Assembly: GCA_010405405.1 (NCBI GenBank)
Contig: MU004243.1
Location: forward strand, 119,340 to 183,339
DNA length: 64,000 nt
Direction: 5' to 3'
Source of the DNA: Microthyrium microscopicum
Lineage: Eukaryota > Ascomycota > Dothideomycetes > Microthyriales > Microthyriaceae
Position 1 is the stretch's first letter, and each line of letters begins with the position of its first letter. A program made the position numbers and the translations under genes. The notes beneath the pieces are model-generated. The model saw only the letters and a list, made by a program, of their open reading frames with translations, was not told where the DNA came from and did no database searches. Shown here in pieces: positions 45,071 to 56,569 of this stretch.

Positions 45071-46306
45071 ATGGAGACGCCTACTCCTTTGCCACGGACG
45101 CCCGCCCAACGAGTGCCATCAGCCACTGGTAACATGTCTCCCACTGGCAATCGAGCGCCGTCAAACCCAATGTCTCCAACTGAATGGACCCCTCAAAGAA
45201 CTAACTCTATTCCACGGAGACCAGCTACCACGCCGCGAAGACCTAGTATCCTGCCACAGTGGAGAATCGATTCGTTCGAGCAAGCAAGGCAGGCAGGTCA
45301 AGAACCAGAGAAACACCCGGAACATCGCACAACTGTCTTGTGGAACAAAGTCCGAAATGAAGCTGTCGCTTTCGTTGGCGAATTCTGCGGAACTTTCATG
45401 TTTCTGTTTATGGCTTTTTCTGCAACATCTGGTACGTTGTTCTCTGCGAATTGGTCCTCGCGATAGACATATACTCGATCGGACTAACACCATCAAGTCG
45501 CAAACGCCTCTGCCAACGGGACAAACAACAACACACTTACACAAGTGCCCAACACATCCGTTCTTCTCTACATCTCCCTCTCATTTGGTTTCTCCCTCGC
45601 AGTCAATGCCTGGGCCTTCTTCCGCATCAGCGGCGGCCTTTTCAATCCCGCCGTAAGTCCTATGCCCATCCTCACCCAAACCAGTCAATTAACAGCACCA
45701 TAGGTGACCCTTGGCCTCCTCTTCATCGGCGCCATCTCTCCCTTCCGCGCCGCCCATCTTTTCGTCGCCCAACTAATCTCTGCCATCGCCGCCGCCGCCG
45801 TGATCTCCGGCCTTTTCCCAGGCCCCCTCGCAGTATCCACCACCCTCTCGGCCGGCACGTCCAGCGTCCAAGGCGTTTTCATCGAAATGTTCCTAACCGC
45901 GCAACTCGTCTTCGTTGTCTACATGCTTGGCTCAGAAAAGCACAAAGCCACATTCCTTGCGCCCGTTGGCATCGGCCTGTCCCTCTTCGTGTCTGAATTG
46001 TGTGGCGTATACTTCACAGGCGGTTCATTGAACCCAGCGAGAAGCTTCGGACCAGCGGTAGTCACAGGCTTTGATGGCAGTCATTGGATATACTGGGTTG
46101 GTCCGTTGATGGGGACTTTACTTGCGTGGGGACTTTTTGTGCTTCTGAAGTTTGCGGGCTATGAGACGGCGAATCCGGGTCAGGACTTTGATGAGTTGGA
46201 GACAAAGGCTTTTAATCCGCCGCCAACGCCGATGACGATTGATCATGTGGAGCGGCCGTCGTTGATGCGTCGACCGACGGCAGATACTGTGCCGGAAGAG
46301 GTTTGA
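45071..46306 (+). CDS. Aquaporin (MIP family)
   Basis: Exons 45071-45431, 45498-45652 and 45704-46306 give 372 residues. Cytosolic Pro/Thr/Arg-rich N-terminus of about 100 residues, then six membrane helices. The two pore half-helices carry NPA in GGLFNPAVTLG and GGSLNPARSFGPAV. The Arg after the second NPA, the SFGPA context and the aromatic pair in HWIYWVGP are those of orthodox water channels rather than aquaglyceroporins. C-terminal tail FNPPPTPMTIDHVERPS with possible phosphorylation sites. The start is at the ATG at 45071; an in-frame GTG at 45050 is not needed. Complete. Confidence 0.92.
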
Positions 46307-46923
46307 AGTGTTCAATTGGTTAAAGACATGGAGTATAGATAACGTAGGGTAACGTAGATAGGAACCAGTAGGTAGATTAGATATAGTCTGTGGAGGACTA
46401 CAAGATTCCTGTATAGTAACGATTTGTGGTGCTGGACATTGCATATTTCTGCATCAAGGCAGTTGGCGATGTACGTAGAAGAGGATGGGTTTTTCTTTAA
46501 TCTCTAATTAGATATGTAAAAGTAGAAGAGTCATCTGAAAGAGCACTTTAGCAAGTGCTACATAATGATGACTTGGAAGGATCTTACCTTTAACCATTGA
46601 TCGACTCCCATCACCTTTGCTGTTCCAATATAAAGTACCTGTCCATATCAAAACGTAGTCTTCGCGATCAAATTCATCTGCCAGCAAAGCCTTATTGTGC
46701 TCCATCTACAAAAGACGCAGAAGCAGGGCAGCCATGCTAATAGAAGCCTCGTTGAGGGTAGTGCTAATTCCCATCACCACACCAATAGGAAAATGAAAAC
46801 GAGATGAAACACGAAGGAGCGTATGATAGAAATAATAATTCATACCCAGAGAAAGCTACCGTTGTTCCAGCTAGCCTAATAAACTCCTTTTAACTATAGA
46901 AGAGAATACGAAAACGTACTAGT
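46307..46923. other. Convergent 3' spacer aquaporin / pacC
   Basis: 617 bp with the 3' ends of both genes. Nothing recognised. Confidence 0.5.
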
Positions 46924-48932
46924 TCAATCCTCCTGAACAGCACGTAACACAGGGTACAGACTCCGCGCATCCTTGTCTGCCTCAGACTCTTGTTCTTGCT
47001 CGTCGCCTGGCGTAGCCGTTTTGGAATCATCATCATCGTCAAACTCTCCATTATCAAGGCGCATCTTGATCATGTTGCGAATAGTCTCCAAAACTCGCAC
47101 CTTGACAATCCAATCATCTTCAGAATCTGGCTCGCTAGTCTCGCTAGACCTGCGTGGTCCTGACAGATCTGGATCGATGGATTCACTGCCGGCGGGGGAA
47201 GTTGGGGCTTTGCTGTCGGTAACCAGAGCAGGGTCAACATTAGATAGAGAAGGAGACCGTACGCCAAGTCGGTCGATGTTGGGCAAGTCGTCAGAGACGT
47301 CGTCGCGGGCTCGCTGCAGTATACCAGATGAATATCTTCTACGACCATCTGCATCGAATGAGGAAGCCAAGGCGGAGGGCATGGCACCGCTGCTAGCGTC
47401 TGAGACACTGGAAACCGATGGAAGAGTTGGGTACATGGCGGCACTGCTACCTCGGGATATCGGTGATACTGTCGAGCTATGAACAGAACCAGGCGAGTTG
47501 TAAGACATAACAGAAGATGCAGGGGTGAGAGCAGGTGTTGAATCAGCACCGGAGGAAGAGATTGGAGGAAGGATATGCCCAGAAACTTGTGTTTGATGCG
47601 AAGATGCCATGTGTGGTGGTGAATGACTGGTGCGCATGTTGACAGCGGGATGCACATAGTGGCTTCCGGCTTGTTGGATGCCTGCTTGGGCAGCTTGAGC
47701 AGCTTGAGTTTCGTGCTCATAGACAGTGGCTTGGAGTTGCTCGAGGAACTGATCAATGTGTTGCAAGTCATTCTTAGTTCGGATGTTTGACATTGGCAGA
47801 GAATAATGATTTGTGAGCGGTGCCGCAGTAGCAGTAGCAACAGCAGCTCCGCCACCAAACTCATTGTTGCCGGCATATTGTGGCAGACCATGGAGGCCCA
47901 TTAGTCGCTGTCCCACAGAGTGGTAAACGCCAGGGTCAAGCTGGCGGGTTTTAATATCGCCAAAGAATTCATTGAGAGCATCGAATGTCGCCTTCTTCCT
48001 AACTTCGTATTCCGACATTGAATTGTTGTTGTTGACAGGGTAAAGAGTGGTCATGTAGTTGTTTGAATACTGAGCGGATGGGCCATGGTAAGCACTGGGA
48101 TTAGTTGATGCAGCGTAAGAATAATTGACTGCGGCTCCAGACATTGCGTGCGCGTGTTCTGGATAGTAGCCGGATGCTGTGGCGGCCAGGTGCTGAAGAT
48201 CAGCGACATCTGCGCTTTGATTAGGACGATGTCGCAGGAAAGCTAATGAAGCGAGGGGACAGGGGGCGGCCAATAGAATACTGAAGACAATCGAGGTCAA
48301 AACAGGCATATATTGGCGGGTAGTGGTGTTTAACAAGTACAATCACTTACGTTTGGACTGGCCAGCAAATACTCCAGTATTGCCGGGATGGTTTTGACGA
48401 GTTGGCTCAGGGGAAGCCTGGAAATTGGGGTCCTCGGCATGCGTTTTGACGTGCTTCTTGAGATCCTGAGGGCGTTTGAAGGCCTTTTGGCAGAAGTCAC
48501 ATTTATGAGGCTTCAGCGGTACGTGAACTCGAATATGCGATGTTATATGATCGCGTTTGACGGTGGTAGTTCGACAATTACCCCATGCGCAAGTCAAGTT
48601 GAGATTGTTGGTAGATTTGCGGCCAACGTGTTTTTCGCAGACATGATCCTACAAATCATCAGTAAATGCTGGGTTGAGGAAAAAAGTTGTTGCGCGTTAT
48701 GTGCTCTTAGAGAGAGCTGCTTGCCATAAGGCTGATCATAACTCTAGAAACCGAAAGGTACAAAGTTGTTTGTTGGGCGAGCAGATTTTCAACTTACATA
48801 GAGTTTTTCAGGAGTTGGGAGGCGATCTTGACAGCCGACCCATTCGCACTTGAGTTGATCACCGGCAACATTACTGCTGGCGATGGTTGCATCTGGACTC
48901 GAAGTACTTGCTGACTCAAGAGTAGTCGACAT
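46924..48932 (-). CDS. pacC: pH-response transcription factor PacC/Rim101
   Basis: Exons 48932-48798, 48648-48351 and 48242-46924 give 583 residues. Three C2H2 fingers occupy about residues 29-130: [56 protein letters not shown] and [17 protein letters not shown], close to identical with the family. The later part is Ser/Gln/Ala-rich, with a conserved [21 protein letters not shown] block. Two YPxL motifs, YPTL (about 415-418) and YPVL (574-577), match the PalA/Rim20-binding type that guides pH-dependent proteolysis. The acidic C-terminal region includes [16 protein letters not shown]. The intron-2 acceptor (CATTAG, 48243) is chosen by frame; nearby CAGs give stops or shifts. Confidence 0.95.
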
Positions 48933-50129
48933 GTTGCTGGTGTACTGTTTGCTGGTCTTGGCACCAACTGTGTGAAGAATAAGAGAAGCTGGACAAGCGC
49001 CAACAAAAATGGAGGGGTCACAAAGAGTGCAAGGTGGGAAAGTAGGAGCCTGTTGGTAGTGACTGCCTTATACTTTAAATATGTGAATAATGTGGTAGTT
49101 GCGACAGTTTGGAAGCAGAAAATGCAATAGCGGACCTGGGGGATTCTTTGTAGAGGAGAGCCTTGGAAAAATGACAAGAGCAGCGGAGGGAGGTCCGAGT
49201 GAACGGGAGCTCGGAGGGCCTGGGCAGTGTCAAGATTAAATGGCAGCCAGCAGGTGCCAGTCTCGAAACCTCCTACGCTCCCAAGGCTCCGTGCTGAGGT
49301 GCGGCAAGGCGGACTACTTGGTCTTCAGCTCATTGGTTCTTCAGGGTACAACCTCCTTGGCAAGATGGGCAAGAGCAAATCAAAGCAAGCACAAAAGTGG
49401 AAAGAGCAACTGCCAAGACCCTCCTGCCTTTGCCAAGCCTGCGCTTGGCTTCTTTGACTGAGATGCTTCCTGTTGTGGTTAGATCGATAAGCGGATCATT
49501 TCTAGGTCCAGAATCCAGACTTTTTCATGATGGCATGATCCATCACCCTACCGTAACTTCAACTTCAATAATTGCTGCGCCCACTATCACCCAGAAGCAA
49601 TTCGTTCTTTAGATTCGAATATCCGCATGGCCAAGAGAACGGCGCATAGCAGGATTCTATTCCGACAGATCTCGAGGAACCTTTCAGCAGCAACCAAACA
49701 CCAAATTATCGCCCCCTTGCAAAGCGCACAATGTATCGGATTCTGCCTACCAAGACCACCTCGCTTCTCCGCTTACTGGGCGGTCAGCTATTGAACGAGT
49801 CCCGCTCTTGGCTTTCTTGGTAAAACGCAAATTAGAGTGTCCGCTGATTTGTTCTTATTTTGGACTGATTGCTCGTGTTCATCATTTGCGGCAGACCTTG
49901 AAGCCAAGATATCTTTAAATGGCCCTCATGTTAGTTGTGCATGAAGCCTTGACTCTACCTGTCAGCGCTCAACAAAGGATCTAACGCTTGCGAAAGCATG
50001 TCGTGCATTAGACTCGCTGACCATACAATCCAATATCCAGTTTCGCGATGACAGCCAAGTCATGCTTGATGATACATTTAGTCTTCTCGGCGGATGGAAC
50101 CCTAGTAGCCAAGCAGGTCATCTCCAACT
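48933..50129. other. pacC upstream region
   Basis: No gene. Holds the 5' leader, the GCCAAG cluster and, just beyond, an inserted miniature element. Confidence 0.6.
49356..50113. promoter_or_regulatory. Cluster of nine PacC sites (GCCAAG) upstream of pacC
   Basis: GCCAAG or its complement CTTGGC begins at 49356, 49412, 49432, 49444, 49630, 49807, 49903, 50054 and 50108, against about 0.4 expected in this length. Four lie within 94 bp (49356-49449), 0.4-0.5 kb upstream of the start codon. GCCARG is the known PacC core site, so this supports autoregulation of pacC. Confidence 0.7.
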
Positions 50130-50529
50130 GGAGAGGGTCAGCATGCCATTTGGAGTACCCTCGGAACGCGATCCGCAGGTACTCGGAAGGCGTTTTTACT
50201 CCCTTAAAGGGAATAGCGCGCAAAAGAGTAAAAGTCGTTTTTACTAAGTAAAATCGACTTGCACTCCACTTTTACTTCTCATGCTGACCTACTACTAACC
50301 TGTTTCGGAATAGTGCTAAGGTTGAGTCAACGTCAAAGTTATTTGATTGGATGTTGAAGTCAAGATCATGGCACAAAAACGCCTACAGGGAGAATTACTA
50401 TGAGGGCAGTTTCTGCGATTTGATATCACGAGATGTCAGGGGCTAGGCTAATTCCAGAGTAGATCGACAGTCAAAATCCGCAGTAAATGTGGAGTCAAAA
50501 TCCTAGGAATTCACGGGCTGACCCTCTCC
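50130..50529. mobile_element. MITE copy 1 (GGAGAGGGTC family)
   Basis: Exactly 400 bp with perfect 13-bp terminal inverted repeats, GGAGAGGGTCAGC (50130-50142) and GCTGACCCTCTCC (50517-50529), flanked by the 3-bp direct repeat ACT (50127-50129, 50530-50532). No coding capacity. Internal hairpins at 50153-50184 and 50226-50267 correspond in position and length to those of the copy at 56235-56569. A second inner copy of the terminal motif (ATGCTGACC at 50281-50289) closes a nested palindrome with the left end. The 3-bp duplication suggests a PIF/Harbinger- or CACTA-type transposase in trans, not a Tc1/mariner (TA) one. Confidence 0.85.
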
Positions 50530-53122
50530 ACTCATCTAATTCTCCTTGTACCACCAGATTCACTTCTAGGGCACCAAGACATGAACGATTCGGACTGATA
50601 TCTCAGAAGGGATGCTAACATGTTCGGCACTATAAGCGTAGATGCTTCTATCACATAAGAAATTCAAGTACTTGATACTGGTATAACGAATGGGTTTAGT
50701 GTTATGAAGTCATATATCATACGGAGTAGGCGCTGTGTTTACTCTAGTGCAACCTCCATCCCTCACTCTAACCATACTTCTGTAGAGTACTATTCACGGC
50801 AGTTGGATTCAGGCCAAGTCTTCATAACTTTCCTGTAACGAACTTATTGCCAAACCAGACCATATGAGATACGCAAGCTATCTTGAAATTGTCTCGTTCA
50901 AGGCCTCGGAGTCTAAAGTGTTGCCATGAAAACCGGTAGAACGTTTCTTGCGAGAGATTTCTGAGAAGCTGTTTTGCATGTTCCTGCATATTTGCAAGCA
51001 TTTAAGCTCAACGCCGTAAGCCTCCAAGAACACTGCCATATAGAATAAGCATACTATGAAGTTGTGTGTCTTTCAACAGAGAGTCTTGATACAGACAAGA
51101 CAATTGCCCAGTCGCGTTCCGTTTGGAATTATAGTGGAGCTACCTTAGACAGTGGATGACGACAGATTCTTGGCTACTTAGTGCGACCGTTCACCTGGAA
51201 TATGAACAAACACTGGCTCGAAAGTTTAACACTATAATCATATCAAACTTCGCGATGTAAAAGTCTATAACTATGTCAATCAGTTTGCCTTTCCACGGAT
51301 ATCATCCCCGATGAATTTCAATCATCTGCAATGTCCGCAAAACCATACCTGGAGAAGTTAAACTTCGAATTTCGGATTCGCTTTACCAACTCATTTCGGT
51401 GTATTCCATGCCAAGCGAGGAGCGGAGTCGCTACTTCTAGAGCCGCCGGCCTTGTCTTCTTCAAGGGAAATTGGCGTTTTGCATAGTCTCTTGGAAGGTG
51501 GCAACGAAGGTGAAATGGTATGAGACTCCTGAAACACCTCTCGTGTGGTTTTTATTGTCGTACCGCCTGAGGAAGTCGAGTCTGACACATTGGTAGCAGC
51601 GAGATTCTCCTCGAAATAGATTTTGCTAGTTGTCACTAGACTTGGTGGGGAGGCATCAATAACGAGTATAAGAAATGTTCGGCTCAACTTAGGAAATCTC
51701 CTCTAGGAAGAATTAACCAGGTCTGCTTTCTGAGCGGCTGCCATCCTTCTTCTGGCACGAGTACAAAAAATATAATCTTGAGAAACAGTGTAGGAAGCAT
51801 TCAGTGTGTAATAAGTCTTGACTTAACCGGGGCTGCACCAGGAGACCAATCGCAGCACTAGCTTGGCCTGAATGAAGACTGTCCATTCGTCAGCCTTGCT
51901 GTCAGCCTTGTTGGTCCAGGAAACGGAACAAGCTCAATGTGAACTCATTTCCACTACGACAACAATTTTGGGTTCAGTAAGACTAATCAAACAAGTTATC
52001 AAGCTCGCAAAGAGATGCTGGATGGTTTTCCATTAGAAACCCATTATTGAGTCCCAGTTTGAGCTTTCTGCCAGTAAGCCACCGTTTGGTAGATATATTT
52101 CGCTCACACTTCCATGTTTGACTTCCAGGAGCTTTGCAAACCATCTTGAGTTCTCTCTTAGAATAATGAATAACAATCCTGAGATTTTTTCACCCGTATT
52201 GAAGCAAAGTAAAAACTTCCAAGTTCACTTTCAGCTAATGGAACTAATGCATTGGAACCAACTTGGTTGGAAAGAATTAAACGTTTGCCACTGGGTAGGT
52301 TGAATAGTAGAGTAATATGGTCTTTCCTGATGTACTTCTCTATTGGAATAATCATTCCGAAATGGTTCAATTTTATGAAGGTTTCTGTTTCGATAAGATC
52401 ATTGTAATGCGACCATCTTCAATGTGTTTATAAAACCAGGTTTGGGAATTTCAGTTACCAATATCTTACCCATTACAAACAAGATAATAGGCAATGCAGC
52501 CACAGCAGCTGCTTTGCTCATCAAGTTTATTCTTGCGCTCAGAACTGCAGTACAATTTAGTCGGAGTTGCTCATTCGGTGGGAGTGTGTGATTGATTTCG
52601 TCGCCCTGTTGGACGTTGTAGATATGGAAGCGAGTACGCCACCCGTCCTACTTATTTTACAAACTCCTAGACCATGATAGCGCACACAGGGTATTTCAGT
52701 TGAGAAAAGTGTTGGTTTTGGTGCTCACAAGATTTATATATAGACGCTATAATGCTACCTGGGATGATCTGCCCAGGGATAAGCATCCTCCTAGCGAAGG
52801 ATTTGTGGCTATGGTTGTTACAATCTGCCTCGCCGCACGTGGTGATCAAGTGAAAATCAGAATAATGAAATTGATCGAATACAGGAGGCAGTCGCCGTTT
52901 GCATAAATAAACGGAAGGAGCAGACGAAAGGAGGCGGTGCTCACTTCATCCTACCTACTCTGTTTATCTGTTTGACCTCTAGACTCCTCTACTGTCTTTG
53001 TTTCTCATCTGGTAGAGTTTGCTTCATTTCATCTATCTCACAATTCCACCATCGCGAGCGCGCAAGATACAGGTTCAGTAGTATCAAGCACCAAAGCTCT
53101 GAGCACTCAGTCAGCAGCACCA
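50530..53122. other. Gene-poor stretch
   Basis: 2.6 kb. A 98-codon minus-strand frame at 51391-51687 (SLPPSKRLCKTPISLEEDKA) has no support from splice sites or domains. Nothing else recognised. Confidence 0.5.
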
Positions 53123-53923
53123 ATGCCAAACATCACACCTCAAGATACGCAAACAGCAACCTTGAGCACGATTCCACAGAATACTCAACCAGTCATGCCA
53201 AACGATGCGGCTGCAGCTCCACCTTCGTACTCCGACAGCGCTGTGATACAGACGTGAGTGCCATTCAAGATGTGTCGTCCATCATGGGCGAGGGGAGCCA
53301 AATGATTATGGGGCTCTCCAATTATATTTAATAGAGAGCAAGGACTGATAACTGCAGTGCACCCAATGCTCAGACAGCAGAACTAGCATCAAAGGAAGGG
53401 ATGACGCATTCCGAAATAGCACAGTAAGTTCTTTGAGACCGTCCAATGACCCCATTTCCTGACCAAAAATAGAGTCAACGTCCAACCAGAAGGCACGCCG
53501 AACATGCAGTACTACGCACCAGAAGGCGATGCTCCTCCTGGAACTCAAATGACAGTGACGGTGATTGACCTCGAGCACCTTCGCGATGACCCTGCCTGGG
53601 TGAAATGCACATTCTGCAATGAAGTTGCCAAAACTCGTCTTGACAAAGGACCCTCTTCTACGACACTGTAGGTTGATCCATCGAAGCGGACAAGGCAACT
53701 GACCACGTATAGGTTGGCAGCAATCGCATGTTGTTTTGCGGGCGTCATTTGCTCGGCGATTCCATTCTGTTTCAAATATGGATACGATGTCGATCACTAT
53801 TGCACCAAGTGCAGTAACAGGCTCACACATCGGTCGTATGGAGATGCGAAAAACCAAGTGCTTACTCCTCCGGTGCTTCAGAAGGTGACTGTGCAGACTG
53901 AGGGTCCCGCTCCTGCGAAGTGA
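53123..53923 (+). CDS. LITAF-domain membrane-associated protein
   Basis: Exons 53123-53253, 53358-53423, 53473-53667 and 53713-53923 give 200 residues. The N-terminus is Pro/Thr/Gln-rich with a PPSY motif (AAAAPPSYSDS), the kind bound by Nedd4/Rsp5 WW domains. The LITAF domain follows: CTFCNEVAKTRL (first CxxC), a hydrophobic membrane-inserting stretch (LLAAIACCFAGVICSAIPFC) and HYCTKCSNRLTHR (second CxxC). The two CxxC pairs form one zinc site on the endosomal or lysosomal membrane face. All junctions are phase-consistent. The open frame continues upstream of the ATG, so an extra 5' exon cannot be excluded. Confidence 0.82.
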
Positions 53924-56234
53924 TGGAGAAAGTTGAGAACGATGGAATGGAGTGTATGGTATTGTTATGTTGACATCAACAAACGGGGGCTGCCTCTAGG
54001 TTTACCTATTGTTCGATTCTTTGTACCTAGTCTTACCTATTAATCAACAACTATACCTTTTCCATGAAGTGTAATGACGGCCATTCATAGCCTTGACATA
54101 GAAAGGCCTCCTATGGCAGCCATTGAATGTGATGGGATATACGATGTTTTTGATCCGAACAGACATCGTTTATGGAACGTAGCTGAAAAGGCCATTTGAT
54201 CTTCTCGAGGTGAAACGAGAAAAGTGCCCATCAGGTTCGGTGTGCTCTATAGCACTCGAATTGGGAACACATCTTATGGTAGTCAGTGGTTGCAACGTTT
54301 TTGTTTTTATAGGATGTCGTCAAGAAGGGTGATTTGAGATGGATAATCTTACCGGCTGAAGTGAGTTTGTAGTCATGCTGTCAAGAAGTTGTCAGTTGAT
54401 TTCGATATATGCTTCAAAATGCAAGCGATCTGTGAAGTACCAACGTTGCTGCTAAGGATTACGCTGAGTCACGATGATTGGCTTGACTTGCTCCGGGAAC
54501 AAACTTGATTGACCTCGGGATCCAGTTTCGATCAGCCATGGGACAAGGTAATCATTGAGTGATGCCGCTTAACCACAGCCAGTACTGCTTGATGGATCTC
54601 AGATCATGTCTCGAGAGTTTTTGATGTGGCAGCTGATAGGTACGAATGGTCAATTATCTGCGCCATCCCACTTCATTGAACATGAGGCGCTTTATCAGAC
54701 ATTATAAGCCAAAATATCTGGTAATATTGTGATACAAGCGGCAGTTATGATTGACGGGCAAAAGGCCAAGTCCGAGGAAAGCGTATTGGAGCAGGCAAGA
54801 GAGAGTGCAGAGTAAGAAAAACTCATTCTATTAATCACCGATTGCTCTTAGACACTTGATTAGAGATCCAAGAGTTTGGTAACCCAGGCCGTGTAGTCCA
54901 GACCTTGTATCAGATCAAAGGTGATCCAGAGATATGTCAAACAATCAGCCACAAAGTAAAGGTGGAGATGTGATGAAGAGACGTTATTTCCCGAAGTGTA
55001 GAATTGGAGGTCGTAATTTCCTATTTCCTTGGTTTGCTCTTGCCGTGCCTACATCTTCCGCTCGTGGCTTCCTTCTCAAGTCTCGAGTCGCGGATCGACA
55101 CGCAATGCGATGCAACTTCATCTGTTGATTTCGCCCGCCTGTTCATTATCCTGAGACACTTACCTCAATTGTCCAATCGAAGAATTCTGCAATGCAACGT
55201 TGACTCCTCATCACCTCATCACCTTTTCCAAGGTCCACATCAAAGATGCCTAACAAGTCCGTAGGCGCCGCGCCAACTCGCACTCATTTCTGCGGTGACC
55301 TGGTTGTATTCAAGGCTTATGAAACAAACATATGTTAGCGCCTGTCCAACTCTTCCAAATCGTACGAGGCCCAAATTCCTGGGAGTAAGAAGATTTCCAG
55401 GATTCCAGGATTGGTGTTGTTGCAGCCTGCCTTGCCTGCTGTGGGTGCTCTGGTACCAACCTCCACTTTGGTTCGTATCATGCAAGGTTGTGGTTCTGAC
55501 AGCATGTCATTCGGTGCCCACTTTGACTGCAAATTGTGAGAGGATAGTGGCGATCGAATAAACACCTGGTAGCAAAAAGACCACGATAGCCAACCGGGTA
55601 GGGATCCCTTCATGTCCCGAAAAAACGGCAATATCGGTCCATGGTCTAAAGATTCGAGTGCTGACAAGAGCTTATTTCCAATGGAAGCTTGTCAAAGTAA
55701 GCCATCCCACACAAAACCCTTGGGAAATCGCATTCGGCACTGCATCCGGCTGCTTTCGCGGTTCAGACGCAGCGCGCGCGTTGTTTTCCAGCTTGGTCAA
55801 AGATTGATTATCGCACAACACTTTCCATCGTCTCAGAGCGCGTTGATTTCGCGTTCAATTGTATGAAGTTGGTTGAATATGTTCAAGTCGTGATGGTGAG
55901 TCACCTTGATGCTGCAGGTTTACCTACGGCCGTGCTGCAAGGATGACTCCTCTCCTACTTCTGAAACACATTGTCGAGGATGAACAGATGAGGCGACACA
56001 TTGCATCAAAAGTGCAGACTAAGGAATGAATTACTGGCCTGAGAATAAAGCCCTGAAAAGAGCTTCACACAAATTTTCAAAGATGCAAGCTTGCAAGGGA
56101 AAGTGGCTCAAATCTGCAAGCGAAAAATCAACATCAAGGCCAAGCTGTCAGTGATCTGCAACGGCGATTGGTAAAGCACATCCATGTCCAGCTGAACGTA
56201 AGGTAGCTTTAAGAAATTATCAAAGCTTTTCAAT
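53924..56234. other. Gene-poor stretch
   Basis: 2.3 kb without a supportable gene; short frames at 54934-55866 overlap on both strands and have no domains. Confidence 0.5.
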
Positions 56235-56569
56235 GGAGAGGGTCGGCCACCTTGAAAAACCGCATCCGAGTAGTTACGGATCAGGATCCGATACTACTCT
56301 TTCGTCCTAATTTGGTTTAACTGTGGCTCAAGTGAAAATCACCTAAAAAGAGTGATATGCGCTATCACTAAGTGATAGCGCAGTTCACTCCTCTTTAGCG
56401 TCTTATACTGAATCACTTGTGGGTCTCCCTAACGGAAGATAGCTAGATTTTGACAAAGATAGTAAGATGCCTCTTATATCCTTATAAAAGACTAGGCCCA
56501 AAGAGGTTACAGTTGTCAACCTTCAGAAAAGTGGAGTGATCAAGATATCTTGTGCTGCCGACCCTCTCC
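56235..56569. mobile_element. MITE copy 2 (GGAGAGGGTC family)
   Basis: 335 bp with perfect 13-bp terminal inverted repeats, GGAGAGGGTCGGC (56235-56247) and GCCGACCCTCTCC (56557-56569), and the 3-bp direct repeat AAT (56232-56234, 56570-56572). It differs from copy 1 over much of its length but keeps the same two internal hairpins, at 56268-56299 and 56350-56391, with equal lengths (32 and 42 nt) and paired base changes. The right ends also align loosely (shared GTGGAGT). Non-coding. Confidence 0.85.

Noticed and set aside
51391-51687. 98-codon minus-strand frame in the gene-poor region
   Set aside because: Could be a terminal exon, but no upstream exon with consistent splice sites was found.
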